64,000 nucleotides of DNA, from NCBI RefSeq assembly GCF_025150565.1, contig NZ_CP102283.1, positions 992,001 through 1,056,000 on the forward strand. Direction: 5' to 3'. Of the stretch, positions 26,249 through 36,462 are shown piece after piece. Each line of letters begins with the position of its first letter. Position 1 is the first letter of the stretch. The stretch is from Granulicatella adiacens ATCC 49175 (GTDB lineage: Bacteria; Bacillota; Bacilli; Lactobacillales; Aerococcaceae). A program made the translations under genes and the position numbers. Under the pieces are notes generated by a model. It was not told where the DNA came from, searched no databases, and worked only from the letters and a program-made list of their open reading frames with translations.

Positions 26249-28078
26249 TTATTTTTCTTCTTCGTTTAAGTTTAGAACCGACATGAAAGCTTCTTGTGGA
26301 ACTTCAACAGACCCGACTTGTTTCATACGTTTCTTCCCTTCTTTTTGTTTCTCTAATAATTTACGTTTACGAGAAACGTCTCCTCCATAACATTTTGCAA
26401 GCACGTTTTTACGGAGAGCTTTAATATTGGTACGAGAGAGAATCTTATTTCCAATAGCCGCTTGAATAGGAACTTCAAATTGCTGACGTGGAATTAAAGT
26501 TCTTAATTTTTCTGTAATAGCTTTACCACGTCCATAAGCAAAGTCTTTATGAACAATAATACTTAAAGCATCCACTACTTCACCATTTAACATGATGTCC
26601 ATCTTCACTAAATTACTTGGTCTGTAACCAATTAAATCATAATCCAATGATGCGTATCCTTTAGTACTTGATTTTAACGAATCAAAGAAATCAAAGATAA
26701 TTTCAGAAAGTGGCATTTCGTATATCACATTCACACGGTATTCGTCTAAGTAATCCATCGTTACAAAAACACCACGTTTGCGTTGACAAATATCCATTAC
26801 GCTTCCTACATATTCGTTTGGAACCATAATAGATGCTTTTACGTATGGCTCTTCAATCGATTGAACACTGGATTGATCCGGCATCTCAGCTGGGTTTGAT
26901 ACAACCACCTCTGTACCATCAGTCTTTTGTACATGATAAATAACAGAAGGTGCTGTTGTAATTAAATCTAAATCGAATTCGCGCTCTAAGCGTTCTTGAA
27001 TAACATCCATATGAAGTAATCCTAGGAATCCACAACGGAAACCAAATCCAAGCGCTTGAGAAGTTTCTGCCTCAAATTGAAGCGCCGCATCATTTAATTG
27101 TAATTTTTCTAAAGCATCACGTAAGTCATTATATTTTGATGAATCGATTGGATATAAACCACAGTATACCATTGGATTCATTTTACGATATCCATCTAAA
27201 GGTTCACTAGCAGGATTATTCGCTAAAGTAACCGTATCCCCTACACGAGTATCTTGAATCGTTTTAATAGATGCAGTGATATAGCCAACATCTCCAACCA
27301 TTAAGTAATCACGGCTGATTGGTTTTGGTGAGAAAATACCAACATCCACTACATCAAAAGTTTTTCCATTACTCATCAATTGAATTTTATCGCCAGGTTT
27401 TACAATCCCGTTTTGAATACGGACATTTAGCACAACCCCGCGATACGCATCATAGACAGAGTCGAAAATTAACGCTTGTAATGGTGCTTCAATATCACCA
27501 GTAGGCGCAGGTACTTTTTCTACAATCTGTTCCAAAATTTCTGGAATACCAATTCCAACTTTAGCACTAGCCAGAACTGCCTCACTAGCATCAATGCCAA
27601 TGACATCTTCAATTTCAGTTCGCACTCTTTCTGGATCCGCTGCAGGAAGATCGATTTTATTAATAACAGGAATGATTTCTAAATCATTATCAATTGCTAA
27701 ATACACATTCGCCAAAGTTTGTGCTTCAATTCCTTGAGCAGCATCTACTACTAGAATGGCCCCTTCACAAGCTGCTAAACTACGTGAAACTTCATAGGTG
27801 AAATCCACATGCCCTGGTGTATCAATTAAATGGAAGATATACTCTGTGCCATCTTTAGCATCATAAGTTAATTCTACAGCATTTAATTTAATGGTAATAC
27901 CACGTTCTCTTTCAAGATCCATCGAGTCTAATAATTGGTCTTGCATCTCACGGTCAGCAACAGTATCAGTTGCTTGTAAGATACGATCGGCCAATGTAGA
28001 CTTTCCGTGGTCAATATGAGCGATGATCGAAAAGTTTCGAATACGCTTTTGTCTTTCTTTCATTTGTTCTAAATTCAT
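26249..28078 (-). CDS. lepA: Elongation factor 4 (LepA)
   Basis: 609 aa, ribosome-associated GTPase. G1 [11 protein letters not shown]2/switch [11 protein letters not shown]3 DTPGHVDF, G4 NKIDLP, then the EF4-specific C-terminal domain ([25 protein letters not shown]). I start at [12 protein letters not shown] with AAGGAG six bases upstream; the open frame continues 16 codons further up from a TTG but lacks a ribosome site and family support. It lies 49 bases after mgtE, without a clear hairpin between, so they may be cotranscribed. Confidence 0.97.
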   Translation of the reverse strand: MNLEQMKERQKRIRNFSIIAHIDHGKSTLADRILQATDTVADREMQDQLLDSMDLERERGITIKLNAVELTYDAKDGTEYIFHLIDTPGHVDFTYEVSRSLAACEGAILVVDAAQGIEAQTLANVYLAIDNDLEIIPVINKIDLPAADPERVRTEIEDVIGIDASEAVLASAKVGIGIPEILEQIVEKVPAPTGDIEAPLQALIFDSVYDAYRGVVLNVRIQNGIVKPGDKIQLMSNGKTFDVVDVGIFSPKPISRDYLMVGDVGYITASIKTIQDTRVGDTVTLANNPASEPLDGYRKMNPMVYCGLYPIDSSKYNDLRDALEKLQLNDAALQFEAETSQALGFGFRCGFLGLLHMDVIQERLEREFDLDLITTAPSVIYHVQKTDGTEVVVSNPAEMPDQSSVQSIEEPYVKASIMVPNEYVGSVMDICQRKRGVFVTMDYLDEYRVNVIYEMPLSEIIFDFFDSLKSSTKGYASLDYDLIGYRPSNLVKMDIMLNGEVVDALSIIVHKDFAYGRGKAITEKLRTLIPRQQFEVPIQAAIGNKILSRTNIKALRKNVLAKCYGGDVSRKRKLLEKQKEGKKRMKQVGSVEVPQEAFMSVLNLNEEEK

Positions 28079-28127
28079 GAATAACTCCTTAAAACTACTA
28101 CAATAAAATTCAAATAATTCTATCAAA

Positions 28128-29459
28128 CTAAATTAATAATGGCAAGAACAATTCAGCTAAGTATAAGAAGATAAAAAATCCTAATACGTCTGTAGCTGTT
28201 GTTACAAAAATCGTTGATGAAATGGCTGGGTCTAAATTCAGTTTCTTTAAGAATAAAGGTACAAAGAAGCCGAAGAACGCACCTACCATCAAGTTCATCG
28301 CCATTGCTAAAATGACAATAATCGATAAGAAAAAGTTTTGATATGGGATGTAGAGTGCAATCGCTGCAAAAATCCCTGTAATAATCCCATTCACTAATCC
28401 AAGCCAGATTTCATTTAATACATACTTTTTATCTTTTTCCCAAGTTATTTGACCAATTGCAACTTCTTGAATAACCAGTGCTAATGTTTGAGAAGCTGAA
28501 TTCCCACCCATCCCTGTAATAATTGGCATGGCAACCGCTAAAACAACAACTTGTTCAATCGTGTCTTGGAATAATCCGACAACCGCACTTGCCATAAAGG
28601 CTGTAATTAAGTTGATTAATAGCCAAGGGGTCCGTTTTTGAATCGATTCTTTAAAAGGTCCACCGATTCGTTCTGTTCCTTCAACCCCACTAATTAATAA
28701 CATATCTTCGTGGTGCTCTTCTTGTAAGACGTGAACGATATCATCGATTGTGATGATCCCAAGTAACACATTTTGCTTATTGACTACTGGCACTACAGAT
28801 AAGTCATACTTAGTAGAAATACGGGCCACTTCTTCTTGGTCTTCTTCTGGTAAGACGGAAATAATATTCGTGTGCATCACATCGTGTAAACTCTCATCTA
28901 AATCATGCGTGAATAAATCACGTATATCAATCCAACCAATTAATTTCCGTTGTAAACTCGTTACGAAAATAATGTTAATAATTTCTGAGTTTGGAGAAAT
29001 CTCTCTTAGTTTAGAAAGAGTTTCTTCTACAGTTAAGTGTTCTTTTACCGTAATGTACTCCGTTGTCATAATCCCCCCGGCAGTATCCGGAGCGTAATTT
29101 AACATCGTTTGAATATCATCTTGAGAACTTTGCTTCATCATTTTGATGTAACGCTTACGTATTCCCACTGGTAAATTCCCTAAAATATCCACGACATCAT
29201 CGTTTGACATTTGCTGGAACAGTAAAATTACACGTCTAAATGGTAATTTCTCAAGCATTCGTAATTGGAATTCAGGTTCAGCAACTTCTAAAATAGAAGC
29301 AAGTCTTGTATTCGAGATAGAGAACATGAAATTCTTTAGAACGTCATCGTCAACTTCTTCTAACGCTAAAGCGATATCAATCGGATAATTCTCATTAAAA
29401 AGCTCTCTTATTTTCTTAACATCTTTATTCGAAACAATAAGTGCAATATTATCTTTCAT
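28128..29459 (-). CDS. mgtE: Magnesium transporter MgtE
   Basis: 443 aa. Cytosolic N domain of helical repeats (about 1-125), two CBS domains (about 130-250; [36 protein letters not shown]), then a five-helix membrane domain with [22 protein letters not shown], the Mg2+ pore signature, and the conserved [13 protein letters not shown] at the end. Mg2+-gated channel. AAGGAGAAG precedes the ATG; promoter at 29490-29498. Confidence 0.94.
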   Translation of the reverse strand: MKDNIALIVSNKDVKKIRELFNENYPIDIALALEEVDDDVLKNFMFSISNTRLASILEVAEPEFQLRMLEKLPFRRVILLFQQMSNDDVVDILGNLPVGIRKRYIKMMKQSSQDDIQTMLNYAPDTAGGIMTTEYITVKEHLTVEETLSKLREISPNSEIINIIFVTSLQRKLIGWIDIRDLFTHDLDESLHDVMHTNIISVLPEEDQEEVARISTKYDLSVVPVVNKQNVLLGIITIDDIVHVLQEEHHEDMLLISGVEGTERIGGPFKESIQKRTPWLLINLITAFMASAVVGLFQDTIEQVVVLAVAMPIITGMGGNSASQTLALVIQEVAIGQITWEKDKKYVLNEIWLGLVNGIITGIFAAIALYIPYQNFFLSIIVILAMAMNLMVGAFFGFFVPLFLKKLNLDPAISSTIFVTTATDVLGFFIFLYLAELFLPLLI

Positions 29460-29489
29460 GACTCTTCTCCTTCCTTTTCCAATAGTACC

Positions 29490-29498
29490 AGTATAGCA
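29490..29498 (-). promoter_or_regulatory. mgtE promoter (extended -10)
   Basis: Minus strand TGCTATACT with TTGATA 15 bases upstream of the -10. No long leader, so no M-box riboswitch. Confidence 0.55.
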
Positions 29499-29519
29499 TA
29501 ATTACCATTCTATCAACAA

Positions 29520-29548
29520 TTCACAAGCAGAAAAAGTTACGCTATAAT
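29520..29548 (+). promoter_or_regulatory. Promoter of the DUF985 cupin gene
   Basis: TTCACA (29520-29525), 17 bases, TATAAT (29543-29548). Confidence 0.75.
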
Positions 29549-29575
29549 ATAAGAAAATAACTTAGGAGGTCTCTT

Positions 29576-30064
29576 ATGAAAACGAAAGAAGAATGGATTG
29601 AAGAATTAGCCTTAGAACCACATGTAGAAGGTGGCTATTTTAGACAAACGTATAAAGCTATTGAAACTGTAGAACTGCCTGAGGGACGCATCCGGTCTCT
29701 TTCTACCTCTATCTTATTTTTATTAACGAACCAAAACCCATCCCACTTCCATCTCCTCTCATCTGATGAAATTTGGTACTATCATTTTGGACACGCTCTT
29801 ACCGTACATATGATTCATCCTGATGGTACTTACGAAGCAGTCGAAATTGGTCCAGGAGAAGGTCAAAAACTTCAATTCACCGTTCCTGCAGGAGTCGTCT
29901 TTGGATCTACCATTGAATCGGACAACGAAGAAAATTTTGCGATTGTCAGTTGTAGCGTTACACCTGGTTTTGAATACGAAGATTTTATACTCTATACTCA
30001 AGATGAATTATTAGAAAAGTATCCGGAACACGAAGAGATCATTCGCCGTCTTGCTGTCGTTTAA
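29576..30064 (+). CDS. Cupin-fold protein (DUF985)
   Basis: 162 aa. Single beta-barrel cupin with the DUF985 layout: PHVEGGYFRQTYKA near the N-terminus, STSILFLLTNQNPSHFHLLSSDEIWYYHFG, then IGPGEGQKLQFTVPAGVVFGS and a C-terminal CSVTPGFEYEDFIL. Conserved His and Glu residues in the second block could hold a metal. Function of the family is unsettled. AGGAGG precedes the ATG. Monocistronic, divergent from mgtE. Confidence 0.85.
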   Translation: MKTKEEWIEELALEPHVEGGYFRQTYKAIETVELPEGRIRSLSTSILFLLTNQNPSHFHLLSSDEIWYYHFGHALTVHMIHPDGTYEAVEIGPGEGQKLQFTVPAGVVFGSTIESDNEENFAIVSCSVTPGFEYEDFILYTQDELLEKYPEHEEIIRRLAVV

Positions 30065-30073
30065 AATAAGCCA

Positions 30074-30112
30074 AAAAAAGAACTTAGCATATTCGTTGCT
30101 AAGTTCTTTTTC
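30074..30112. terminator. Bidirectional terminator between the cupin gene and dnaJ
   Basis: AAAAGAACTTAGCA/TGCTAAGTTCTTTT 14-bp stem, 7-base loop, A and T runs on both sides. Confidence 0.9.
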
Positions 30113-30114
30113 TA

Positions 30115-31287
30115 TTATTCAAATGTATCTTTAAATGCGTTCTTCATCTTGTCGAAGAAATTCTCCTCACCATTATGAAGTTGCGTTCCTTCCTCATTAG
30201 CAAATACTTGTAAAGCTTGTCTTTGCTTATCTGTCAGTTTCTTAGGAGTGTCTACGATAACTTCTACATGTTGGTCACCGTTTCCTGTACCACGTAGTTT
30301 AGGAGCCCCTTTACCACGTAGTCGTAAAATCGTACCTGATTGTGTCCCAGCAGGAACTTTTAATTTCACTTTACCGTGTACAGTTGGTACGTCTACTTCA
30401 TCTCCAAGAGCCGCTTGAGCAAAATTTACATGAAGTTGGTAATAAATATCCGCTCCTTGACGTTTGAATGTCTTACTTTGAGCAACTCGGAAAATGACAT
30501 AAAGGTCACCATAAGGACCGCCATTGAAACCTACTTCCCCTTGTCCTTGAAGGCGCATTTGGTTTCCATCTTCAACACCTGCAGGAACTTTCACTTTGAC
30601 TTTATGTGTTTCATCTACTTGACCATGACCGTGACAGGTTGGACATTTTTCTTTGATTTCTTGTCCTGTACCATGACACACATCACAGGTTGTTTGACTC
30701 ATCATACGACCGAATGGTGTATTTCTTTCAACATTAATCACACCTGAACCATGACATTTAGAACAAGTCGTTGGATGCGTTCCAGGTTTTGCACCAGTGC
30801 CATGACACGTTTGACATTCGTCACTGCGGTGGTAATGAATCGTTTCTTCCTTACCAAAGATAGCTTCTTCAAATGTTAAATCCATGACATACTGAAGGTC
30901 AGCCCCTTGACGTGGCATGTTAGCACGATCTGCACGACTGCCTCCGCCACCGAAGAAACTACTAAAGATATCTTCGAATCCGCCAGTAAAGTTTCCATTA
31001 CCGCCAAATCCTCCGAACCCATCAAATCCACCACCGAATCCGCCACCACTGAATCCAGAGTTTGGATCATAAGAAGCGTGTCCGTATTGATCATAAGCTG
31101 CACGTTTTTGTGCGTCTCCTAAAATCTCGTAAGCTTCAGCGATTTCTTTGAATTTCTCATCCGCTCCAGGTTCTTTATTAATATCTGGATGGTATTTTTT
31201 AGATAATTTCCGATAAGCTTTCTTAATATCTGCTTCAGAGGCATCTTTGGATACGCCTAAAATTTCATATAAATCTCTTTTGGCCAC
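30115..31287 (-). CDS. dnaJ: Chaperone DnaJ
   Basis: 390 aa, the Hsp40 co-chaperone that stimulates DnaK. J domain with HPD (KKYHPDINK) in the first 70 residues, a long Gly/Phe region, four zinc repeats ([32 protein letters not shown]), and the C-terminal substrate-binding domain. Last gene of hrcA-grpE-dnaK-dnaJ, ending in a strong terminator. Confidence 0.98.
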   Translation of the reverse strand: MAKRDLYEILGVSKDASEADIKKAYRKLSKKYHPDINKEPGADEKFKEIAEAYEILGDAQKRAAYDQYGHASYDPNSGFSGGGFGGGFDGFGGFGGNGNFTGGFEDIFSSFFGGGGSRADRANMPRQGADLQYVMDLTFEEAIFGKEETIHYHRSDECQTCHGTGAKPGTHPTTCSKCHGSGVINVERNTPFGRMMSQTTCDVCHGTGQEIKEKCPTCHGHGQVDETHKVKVKVPAGVEDGNQMRLQGQGEVGFNGGPYGDLYVIFRVAQSKTFKRQGADIYYQLHVNFAQAALGDEVDVPTVHGKVKLKVPAGTQSGTILRLRGKGAPKLRGTGNGDQHVEVIVDTPKKLTDKQRQALQVFANEEGTQLHNGEENFFDKMKNAFKDTFE

Positions 31288-31327
31288 TAATTGCCCCTCC
31301 TTTTCTTTCTTAGTTTACAAAGGATAT

Positions 31328-31358
31328 GGGCGTAAGACCACTAAGTAGTCTTACACCC
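31328..31358 (-). other. Hairpin in the dnaK-dnaJ gap
   Basis: Minus strand GGGTGTAAGAC pairs with GTCTTACGCCC (11 bp, one G-U). There is no T run, so it is not a normal terminator; processing or mRNA protection is possible. Confidence 0.6.
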
Positions 31359-31375
31359 TATCATTTTAGCAAATA

Positions 31376-33211
31376 TTAGTCTACTTCTTCGAAGTCAGCA
31401 TCCACAACGCCATCGTTATTTGAAGATGATTGTTCAGTTGCTCCTTCTGGAGAAGCACCAGAAGCTTGTTGAGCTGCAGCTGCTTGTTCATAAAGTTTAA
31501 CAGTTAAGTTTTGTACCACTTCATTTAAAGCATCACGTTTCACTTTCATAGCGTCTAAGTCATTTGCTTCAACAGCTGCTTTTAATTCATCACGAGCTGC
31601 TTCAGCTTTTTGAACGTCGCTAGCATCTACTTTACCATCTAATTCTTTCAATGTTTTATCAACAGTGAAGATTAATTGGTCAACTTCGTTACGTAAATCT
31701 ACTTCTTCTTTACGTTTTTTATCTGCTTCAGCATTTGCTTCTGCATCTTTTACCATACGTTCGATTTCTTCATCTGATAAACCTGAAGAAGATTTAATTG
31801 TAATTGCTTGTTCTTTACCAGTTCCTAAATCTTTTGCACGTACATTTACAATACCGTTTTTATCGATATCGAATGTTACTTCGATTTGTGGCACACCACG
31901 AGGAGCAGCAGGAATGTCTGTTAATTGGAAGCGGCCTAAAGTTTTGTTGTCCGCTGCCATTGGACGTTCACCTTGTAATACGTGTACGTCTACTGCCGGT
32001 TGGTTATCCGCTGCAGTTGAGAATACTTGTGATTTACTTGTTGGGATTGTAGTGTTACGATCGATTAATTTAGTGAACACTCCACCCATTGTTTCAATAC
32101 CAAGTGATAATGGTGTTACGTCTAATAATACGATATCTTTCACATCACCAGAGATAACCCCACCTTGGATTGCAGCACCCATCGCTACTACTTCGTCTGG
32201 GTTTACTGATTTGTTAGGTTCTTTACCAGTTTCTTTACGTACAGCTTCTACAACTGCTGGAATACGAGTTGATCCACCAACTAATAATACTTGGTCGATA
32301 TCAGAAGCTGATAAACCTGCGTCAGATAAAGCACGACGTACTGGTTCTTTTGTACGTTCTACTAAATCTTGAGTTAACTGATCAAATTTAGCACGAGTTA
32401 ATGTTACTTCTAAGTGTAATGGGCCAGCTGCACCAGCAGAGATAAATGGTAAGCTGATTTGTGTTTGAGAGACACCTGATAAGTCTTTTTTAGCTTTTTC
32501 AGCAGCATCTTTCAAACGTTGCATTGCCATTTTATCGCTTGATAGATCAATACCGTTATCACGTTGGAATTCTTCCACTAAGAAATCAATGATTTTTTGG
32601 TCGAAGTCATCCCCACCTAGATGGTTGTCACCAGCTGTTGATAATACGTCGAATACGCCGTCCCCTAATTCAAGGATTGATACGTCGAATGTACCACCAC
32701 CAAGGTCAAATACTAAGATTTTTTCTTCGTGGTCTACTTTATCTAAACCATATGCAAGAGCCGCTGCAGTTGGTTCGTTAACGATACGTTCCACTTCTAA
32801 ACCAGCGATACGACCAGCGTCTTTTGTTGCTTGACGTTGAGCGTCGTTGAAGTATGCAGGTACAGTAATAACCGCTTTTTCAACTTTTTCTCCAAGATAT
32901 TCTTCAGCATATCCTTTTAAGTATTGTAGAATCATCGCTGAGATTTCTTGAGGCGTATAAGATTTACCTTCAATTTCTACTTTATAACCAGCTTCACCCA
33001 TGTGACGTTTAATTGATGAAATTGTATTTGGGTTTGTTACTGCTTGACGTTTTGCAACTTCACCTACTTGAATTTCTCCATTTTTGAACGCTACAACAGA
33101 TGGTGTTGTACGGTTTCCTTCTGGGTTAGCAATAATTTTTGCTTCGTTACCTTCTAAAACAGCTACTGCTGAGTTTGTTGTTCCTAAGTCAATACCAATA
33201 ATTTTACTCAT
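31376..33211 (-). CDS. dnaK: Chaperone DnaK (Hsp70)
   Basis: 611 aa. ATPase domain with [53 protein letters not shown] and [13 protein letters not shown]; substrate-binding domain from about residue 380 ([16 protein letters not shown]); C-terminal lid ending in the acidic [12 protein letters not shown]. The nucleotide-binding domain lacks the roughly 24-residue insertion of Gram-negative DnaK, as expected for Firmicutes. Confidence 0.99.
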   Translation of the reverse strand: MSKIIGIDLGTTNSAVAVLEGNEAKIIANPEGNRTTPSVVAFKNGEIQVGEVAKRQAVTNPNTISSIKRHMGEAGYKVEIEGKSYTPQEISAMILQYLKGYAEEYLGEKVEKAVITVPAYFNDAQRQATKDAGRIAGLEVERIVNEPTAAALAYGLDKVDHEEKILVFDLGGGTFDVSILELGDGVFDVLSTAGDNHLGGDDFDQKIIDFLVEEFQRDNGIDLSSDKMAMQRLKDAAEKAKKDLSGVSQTQISLPFISAGAAGPLHLEVTLTRAKFDQLTQDLVERTKEPVRRALSDAGLSASDIDQVLLVGGSTRIPAVVEAVRKETGKEPNKSVNPDEVVAMGAAIQGGVISGDVKDIVLLDVTPLSLGIETMGGVFTKLIDRNTTIPTSKSQVFSTAADNQPAVDVHVLQGERPMAADNKTLGRFQLTDIPAAPRGVPQIEVTFDIDKNGIVNVRAKDLGTGKEQAITIKSSSGLSDEEIERMVKDAEANAEADKKRKEEVDLRNEVDQLIFTVDKTLKELDGKVDASDVQKAEAARDELKAAVEANDLDAMKVKRDALNEVVQNLTVKLYEQAAAAQQASGASPEGATEQSSSNNDGVVDADFEEVD

Positions 33212-33264
33212 ATTTAATTCACTCCTATTAATGAAATTTATTATTTATTTTAAGATTCGTCTTC

Positions 33265-33819
33265 TTATTGTGAGACGATGACCATCGCTGGTCGTAATAC
33301 TCGATCTTTTAATTTATAACCTTTTTGAAACACTTGCACTACTTTATCTGCTTCTTGACCTTCTTCAACAGGAACAGTCTGAACAGCGTGATGCAATGTT
33401 GGATCAAAAGGTTGATCTAATGCATCAATTTCTTCAATACCTTCTTCTTTTAGTGCATAAAGAAAACTTTCATACACCATCTCAATTCCTTTTTTAAGGT
33501 TTTGAGCATCTTCTGATTCACTTGGAGAAGCAATAGCTCTCTCAAGATTATCAATCACATTTAATAAGTTTTGCGCTAGACTTTGGCTACGATATTTTGC
33601 AGCATCTTGTCTTTCTTTAGCATTTCTTTTTTGAATGTTTGAGATTTCAGCAGAAAGTCGATACACTTGATCGTTTAATCTTTCAACTTCTTGTTGTAAT
33701 TTCTCTTCATTCGAAAGTTCTGTTGTGGTTTCTTCAGTAACTTCTTCTTGAGGAGTTTCATCTGTCACTACATTTTCTTTAATTAATTCTTCTTTAGTAT
33801 TATGTTCATTTGTTTCCAA
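33265..33819 (-). CDS. grpE: Nucleotide exchange factor GrpE
   Basis: 184 aa. Acidic disordered N-terminus (about 1-40), long coiled coil, then the four-helix and beta-wing part with NLLNVIDNLERAIAS, QPFDPTLHHAVQTVPVEE and VVQVFQKGYKLKDRVLRPAMVIVSQ. Releases ADP from DnaK. It starts 17 bases after hrcA in the same operon. Confidence 0.97.
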   Translation of the reverse strand: METNEHNTKEELIKENVVTDETPQEEVTEETTTELSNEEKLQQEVERLNDQVYRLSAEISNIQKRNAKERQDAAKYRSQSLAQNLLNVIDNLERAIASPSESEDAQNLKKGIEMVYESFLYALKEEGIEEIDALDQPFDPTLHHAVQTVPVEEGQEADKVVQVFQKGYKLKDRVLRPAMVIVSQ

Positions 33820-33836
33820 GATTTCATCTCCTTACT

Positions 33837-34880
33837 CTATAAGTTACGATAATAATCTTCTATCGTGGTTGCTAACTCTTCCCTGAGTCCTTTTACAATT
33901 GATAATACATTCGAATACGGCATATTCTTTGGTCCAAGAAGTGCAATCATTCCTGTATCTTGGTTTGGAGTTTCGTAACTAGCAGTTACCAAACTAAAGT
34001 CCCCAAGTAACGGATGATCCATTTCTGAGCCGAGCCTAATTTGAATATCTTGATGATCATTGGTTACTAGTTGATGTAACTTAGACTGATCATCCATCAA
34101 TTGATAAATTCCTTTGAGTTGATCCACATTAGCGTGATGATCAAAGTAATTTAACAAATATCTTCTTCCTGCAACATGCATTCGATCATTCTCGAAACGA
34201 TTCATCATTTCTTGAATTACTTTTACGATTTGAATTTGTGAATTCATGTAGCGATTCATAAGGATTGGAAGATCCGTCTTTAATCGTTTAGCAACGATAT
34301 CTAGCGGCACTCCAATTAATTCATCATTTATGATGCGAACCACTTTTTCTAAATCACTATCGTCAATAGCTCCCGGAATTGTATAGACTTTATTTTCTAC
34401 CAAACCATTACTGATAACAACGATTGCCATCACTTGATTTGGGTTTAGGCGAACAAGTCTAAATCCCGATAACGTGGCAGTTTTCACTTCCGGTCCAAAA
34501 GAAATTGCGGTGTAGTTCGTTAATGTTGCTAGTATGTCAGCAGATAAACGAAATACATCTTGAATCTCTAATGTTGACTGTTGGAAAACTTCACGAATTT
34601 GATTTCGAACGCTTAAAGCAACAGGTTGCTTTTGTCTAGGTAGAATATTGTCGATGTAGTAACGATATCCTTTATTAGAAGGAACTCGCCCAGAAGAAGT
34701 ATGGTTCTTTTCAAGATATCCCAACTCTTCAAGCTTCATCATCTCGTTACGAATCGTCGCTGAACTAAATGGTAATTCTGCAACTTCCATCAACTTCTTC
34801 GACCCGACCGGCTCCAAAGTTTCCGTATATAATTGTATGATTAATTGTAAGATTAGCAATTGTCTATTGGTTAACATCAT
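33837..34880 (-). CDS. hrcA: Heat-inducible transcription repressor HrcA
   Basis: 347 aa from the chosen ATG. Winged-helix N-terminus (LTNRQLLILQLIIQLYTETLEPVGSKKL; SSATIRNEMMKLEELGYL; HTSSGRVPSNKGYRYYID) and the GAF-like dimer domain. It binds CIRCE and represses its own operon, with GroEL as cofactor in other species. The frame begins at a GTG (34886) that lies inside the ribosome site AGAGAGGTG; two adjacent ATGs (34880, 34877) are better starts. Confidence 0.96.
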   Translation of the reverse strand: MMLTNRQLLILQLIIQLYTETLEPVGSKKLMEVAELPFSSATIRNEMMKLEELGYLEKNHTSSGRVPSNKGYRYYIDNILPRQKQPVALSVRNQIREVFQQSTLEIQDVFRLSADILATLTNYTAISFGPEVKTATLSGFRLVRLNPNQVMAIVVISNGLVENKVYTIPGAIDDSDLEKVVRIINDELIGVPLDIVAKRLKTDLPILMNRYMNSQIQIVKVIQEMMNRFENDRMHVAGRRYLLNYFDHHANVDQLKGIYQLMDDQSKLHQLVTNDHQDIQIRLGSEMDHPLLGDFSLVTASYETPNQDTGMIALLGPKNMPYSNVLSIVKGLREELATTIEDYYRNL

Positions 34881-34892
34881 AGTCACCTCTCT

Positions 34893-34919
34893 TTAGCACT
34901 TGACTAAGACGAGTGCTAA
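34893..34919 (-). promoter_or_regulatory. CIRCE operator
   Basis: TTAGCACTT, nine bases, GAGTGCTAA: one mismatch to the consensus inverted repeat. It lies just downstream of the hrcA -10 and ends 13 bases before the ATG. Confidence 0.97.
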
Positions 34920-34929
34920 CCATATTTAT

Positions 34930-34958
34930 AATTTAACACATTGGTCAAATTAAGTCAA
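34930..34958 (-). promoter_or_regulatory. hrcA operon promoter
   Basis: Minus strand TTGACT (34958-34953), 17 bases, TAAATT (34935-34930). I see no CtsR-type heptad repeat near it. Confidence 0.65.
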
Positions 34959-35101
34959 CATGAAAACACTAGGACTTTAGACTGATTTTCAGTTTAATAT
35001 TTTCTAGTTCCGCAGATGTATAACGCTTATAACATCAACGATTCTAGCACCTTATGTGACTTGTAATTAAGATTCTTTCGAAAAAATTTTTGTCAATATG
35101 A

Positions 35102-35134
35102 ACGTCAAACGTCAAACAAAAATATGACGTCATA
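35102..35134. promoter_or_regulatory. Cluster of ACGTCA motifs upstream of the broken surface-protein gene
   Basis: ACGTCAAAC occurs twice with a 7-base step (35102, 35109), then a 12-bp palindrome TATGACGTCATA (35123-35134). The rest of the gap between hrcA and this gene (34920-35228) holds the two promoters listed and nothing else I can name. Confidence 0.4.
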
Positions 35135-35172
35135 ATTTCCTTTGAAAGGAAAAACAATAATTTCATATTTCT

Positions 35173-35201
35173 TTGCAAATTTTCAGCATTTCCATTATAT
35201 T
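35173..35201 (+). promoter_or_regulatory. Promoter of the broken surface-protein gene
   Basis: TTGCAA (35173-35178), 17 bases, TATATT (35196-35201); AAAGGAAAGG ribosome site follows at 35212-35222. Confidence 0.7.
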
Positions 35202-35228
35202 TTCATAAATAAAAGGAAAGGATTTATT

Positions 35229-35774
35229 ATGAAATTATTCAAAAAATTAGTAGCCCTAATTTCTTTAGCTTTTTTAACAGCAATTATCGCTTCTAATTTT
35301 ACTTCTGCATATGCAGATGGTACGACTGAAGTTAATATCACGAATATTGATGTTGATTCACTTTCTAATTCTGAAAAAGAATAAATTATTTCTGGGAAAC
35401 TTTTGGGAGATGTTAATTCTACTACTTCTGTAAAATTAATTTACAAAAAAGTAGGATGCTTTGTTAATAAACCTTCTCTTCCAAACACTAGGACATCAAC
35501 AGGTTTAGTGACACTTGGTGCTGGAATCCTAGTGTTAGGCGCAGCCTATGCTTTATTAAAATCAAATAAAGGAAAAAAGTTAGTTACTATTTTATTTGTA
35601 ATTGGAGCTGGTAGCATCCTTGTTGGATCTGTAGACGCTTCTCAAGTAATCTTAAACGGTGAAACTAAAGTAGTCTCTATTTCACAAGAGGAAACTACAG
35701 AAGAAACAACTACAGAGCAAACTGAATCTGAAGAAGTAGTAACTATAAAGCCAGGTACTCCTGCTCCAGCTTAA
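35229..35774 (+). pseudogene. Small LPXTG-like surface protein gene interrupted by an in-frame TAA
   Basis: Codons 1-51 give a secreted start: MKLFKK, a hydrophobic core, probable cleavage after AYA, then TTEVNITNIDVDSLSNSEKE. A TAA follows at 35382-35384, and the same frame stays open for 129 more codons: IISGKLLGDVNS, VKLIYKKVG, then LPNTR (an LPXTG motif with Arg for Gly, 35478), a membrane segment TGLVTLGAGILVLGAAYALL, a KSNKGKK charged stop, a second hydrophobic segment (LVTILFVIGAGSILVGSV) and a Thr/Glu-rich tail ending APA. The part after the stop has only a TTG (35403) without a ribosome site. The DSLS.SEK..II pattern before the sorting motif resembles streptococcal surface-protein C-termini from memory. 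Nonsense decay is likeliest; readthrough or a sequencing error are alternatives. Confidence 0.72.
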
Positions 35775-35793
35775 AGAACTCTATAAATACAAT

Positions 35794-35822
35794 AAGAGGT
35801 AGATTTCAAATCTACCTCTTTT
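35794..35822. terminator. Bidirectional terminator after the broken gene
   Basis: AAGAGGTAGA/TCTACCTCTT, loop of seven bases, followed by TT only; shared by convergent genes. Confidence 0.75.
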
Positions 35823-36462
35823 AATTTACTTCATTCATATAAATGGTTTCATAAAACGGAATTAATTCCTTCAATGCGTCCGCAAGTTCTTCTTCAATTT
35901 CGTCTTTGTTCTTTTCAAGAAACACCGGTCTTCTTAAAATAACTTTACGGACCTCTTCTTCTTTAACAGCTCTTATTAATTCATCTCTATTAGATACGTT
36001 TCCTTCATAAGCTGTCGCATTCTTTTGAAAATCAGATGCTACGTATAAAATGTTACGATTAGGTTCACATTCCAACACTTTGTTTTGTAACATCAGAGAG
36101 CGTTCGTTCATTTTACGTTCAATAAAACTCAATTCTACATATACGCCCAATTTATCGTCATTATAAAACAACCGTAATGCAAAAGATGGATTTCCTTCAT
36201 CTTGCCCCTCTTCGATAAAGTATCTCCAAAAAGCGGGTCTTGCCATTTGGGCTTGATTCATCCATTGACTAACTCGGTCCATGCGAAATGACTTAAAGTT
36301 CTTCTGAAACGCTTCTGTTAACTTCGTGAATTCCTGTCTTGCATCTTGGCCAGCCTTCTTCAACAGTTCCATTTCTTCTGCAATTTCTGGAAATTTTACT
36401 GGATTTTTATATTTAACTTTGTCATACCGAAAGAAATAACTCATCTTTTCAATTGAAATCAT
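35821..36462 (-). CDS. Conserved-looking protein of unknown function
   Basis: 213 aa, soluble, charged, no signal or membrane segment. Helical N-terminal half (EIAEEMELLKKAGQDARQEFTKLTEAFQKNF), then RPAFWRYFIEEG and a beta-rich stretch FALRLFYNDDKLGVYVELSFIERKMNERS. A faint resemblance to the HI_0552-type family comes to mind but I cannot confirm it. AGGAGG precedes the ATG, which lies 14 bases inside the end of the racemase-like gene, so the pair is translationally coupled and may act together. Confidence 0.75.
   Translation of the reverse strand: MISIEKMSYFFRYDKVKYKNPVKFPEIAEEMELLKKAGQDARQEFTKLTEAFQKNFKSFRMDRVSQWMNQAQMARPAFWRYFIEEGQDEGNPSFALRLFYNDDKLGVYVELSFIERKMNERSLMLQNKVLECEPNRNILYVASDFQKNATAYEGNVSNRDELIRAVKEEEVRKVILRRPVFLEKNKDEIEEELADALKELIPFYETIYMNEVN

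Noticed and set aside
28079-28126. Sixteen-codon N-terminal extension of LepA from a TTG
   Set aside because: The downstream ATG has an ideal AAGGAG and matches the family start; the extension covers an intergenic gap.
29460-29575. M-box magnesium riboswitch before mgtE
   Set aside because: The leader is far too short for an M-box.
35403-35774. An independent 123-aa gene starting at TTG
   Set aside because: No Shine-Dalgarno sequence, same frame as the upstream signal-peptide gene and directly after its TAA; a single interrupted gene explains more.
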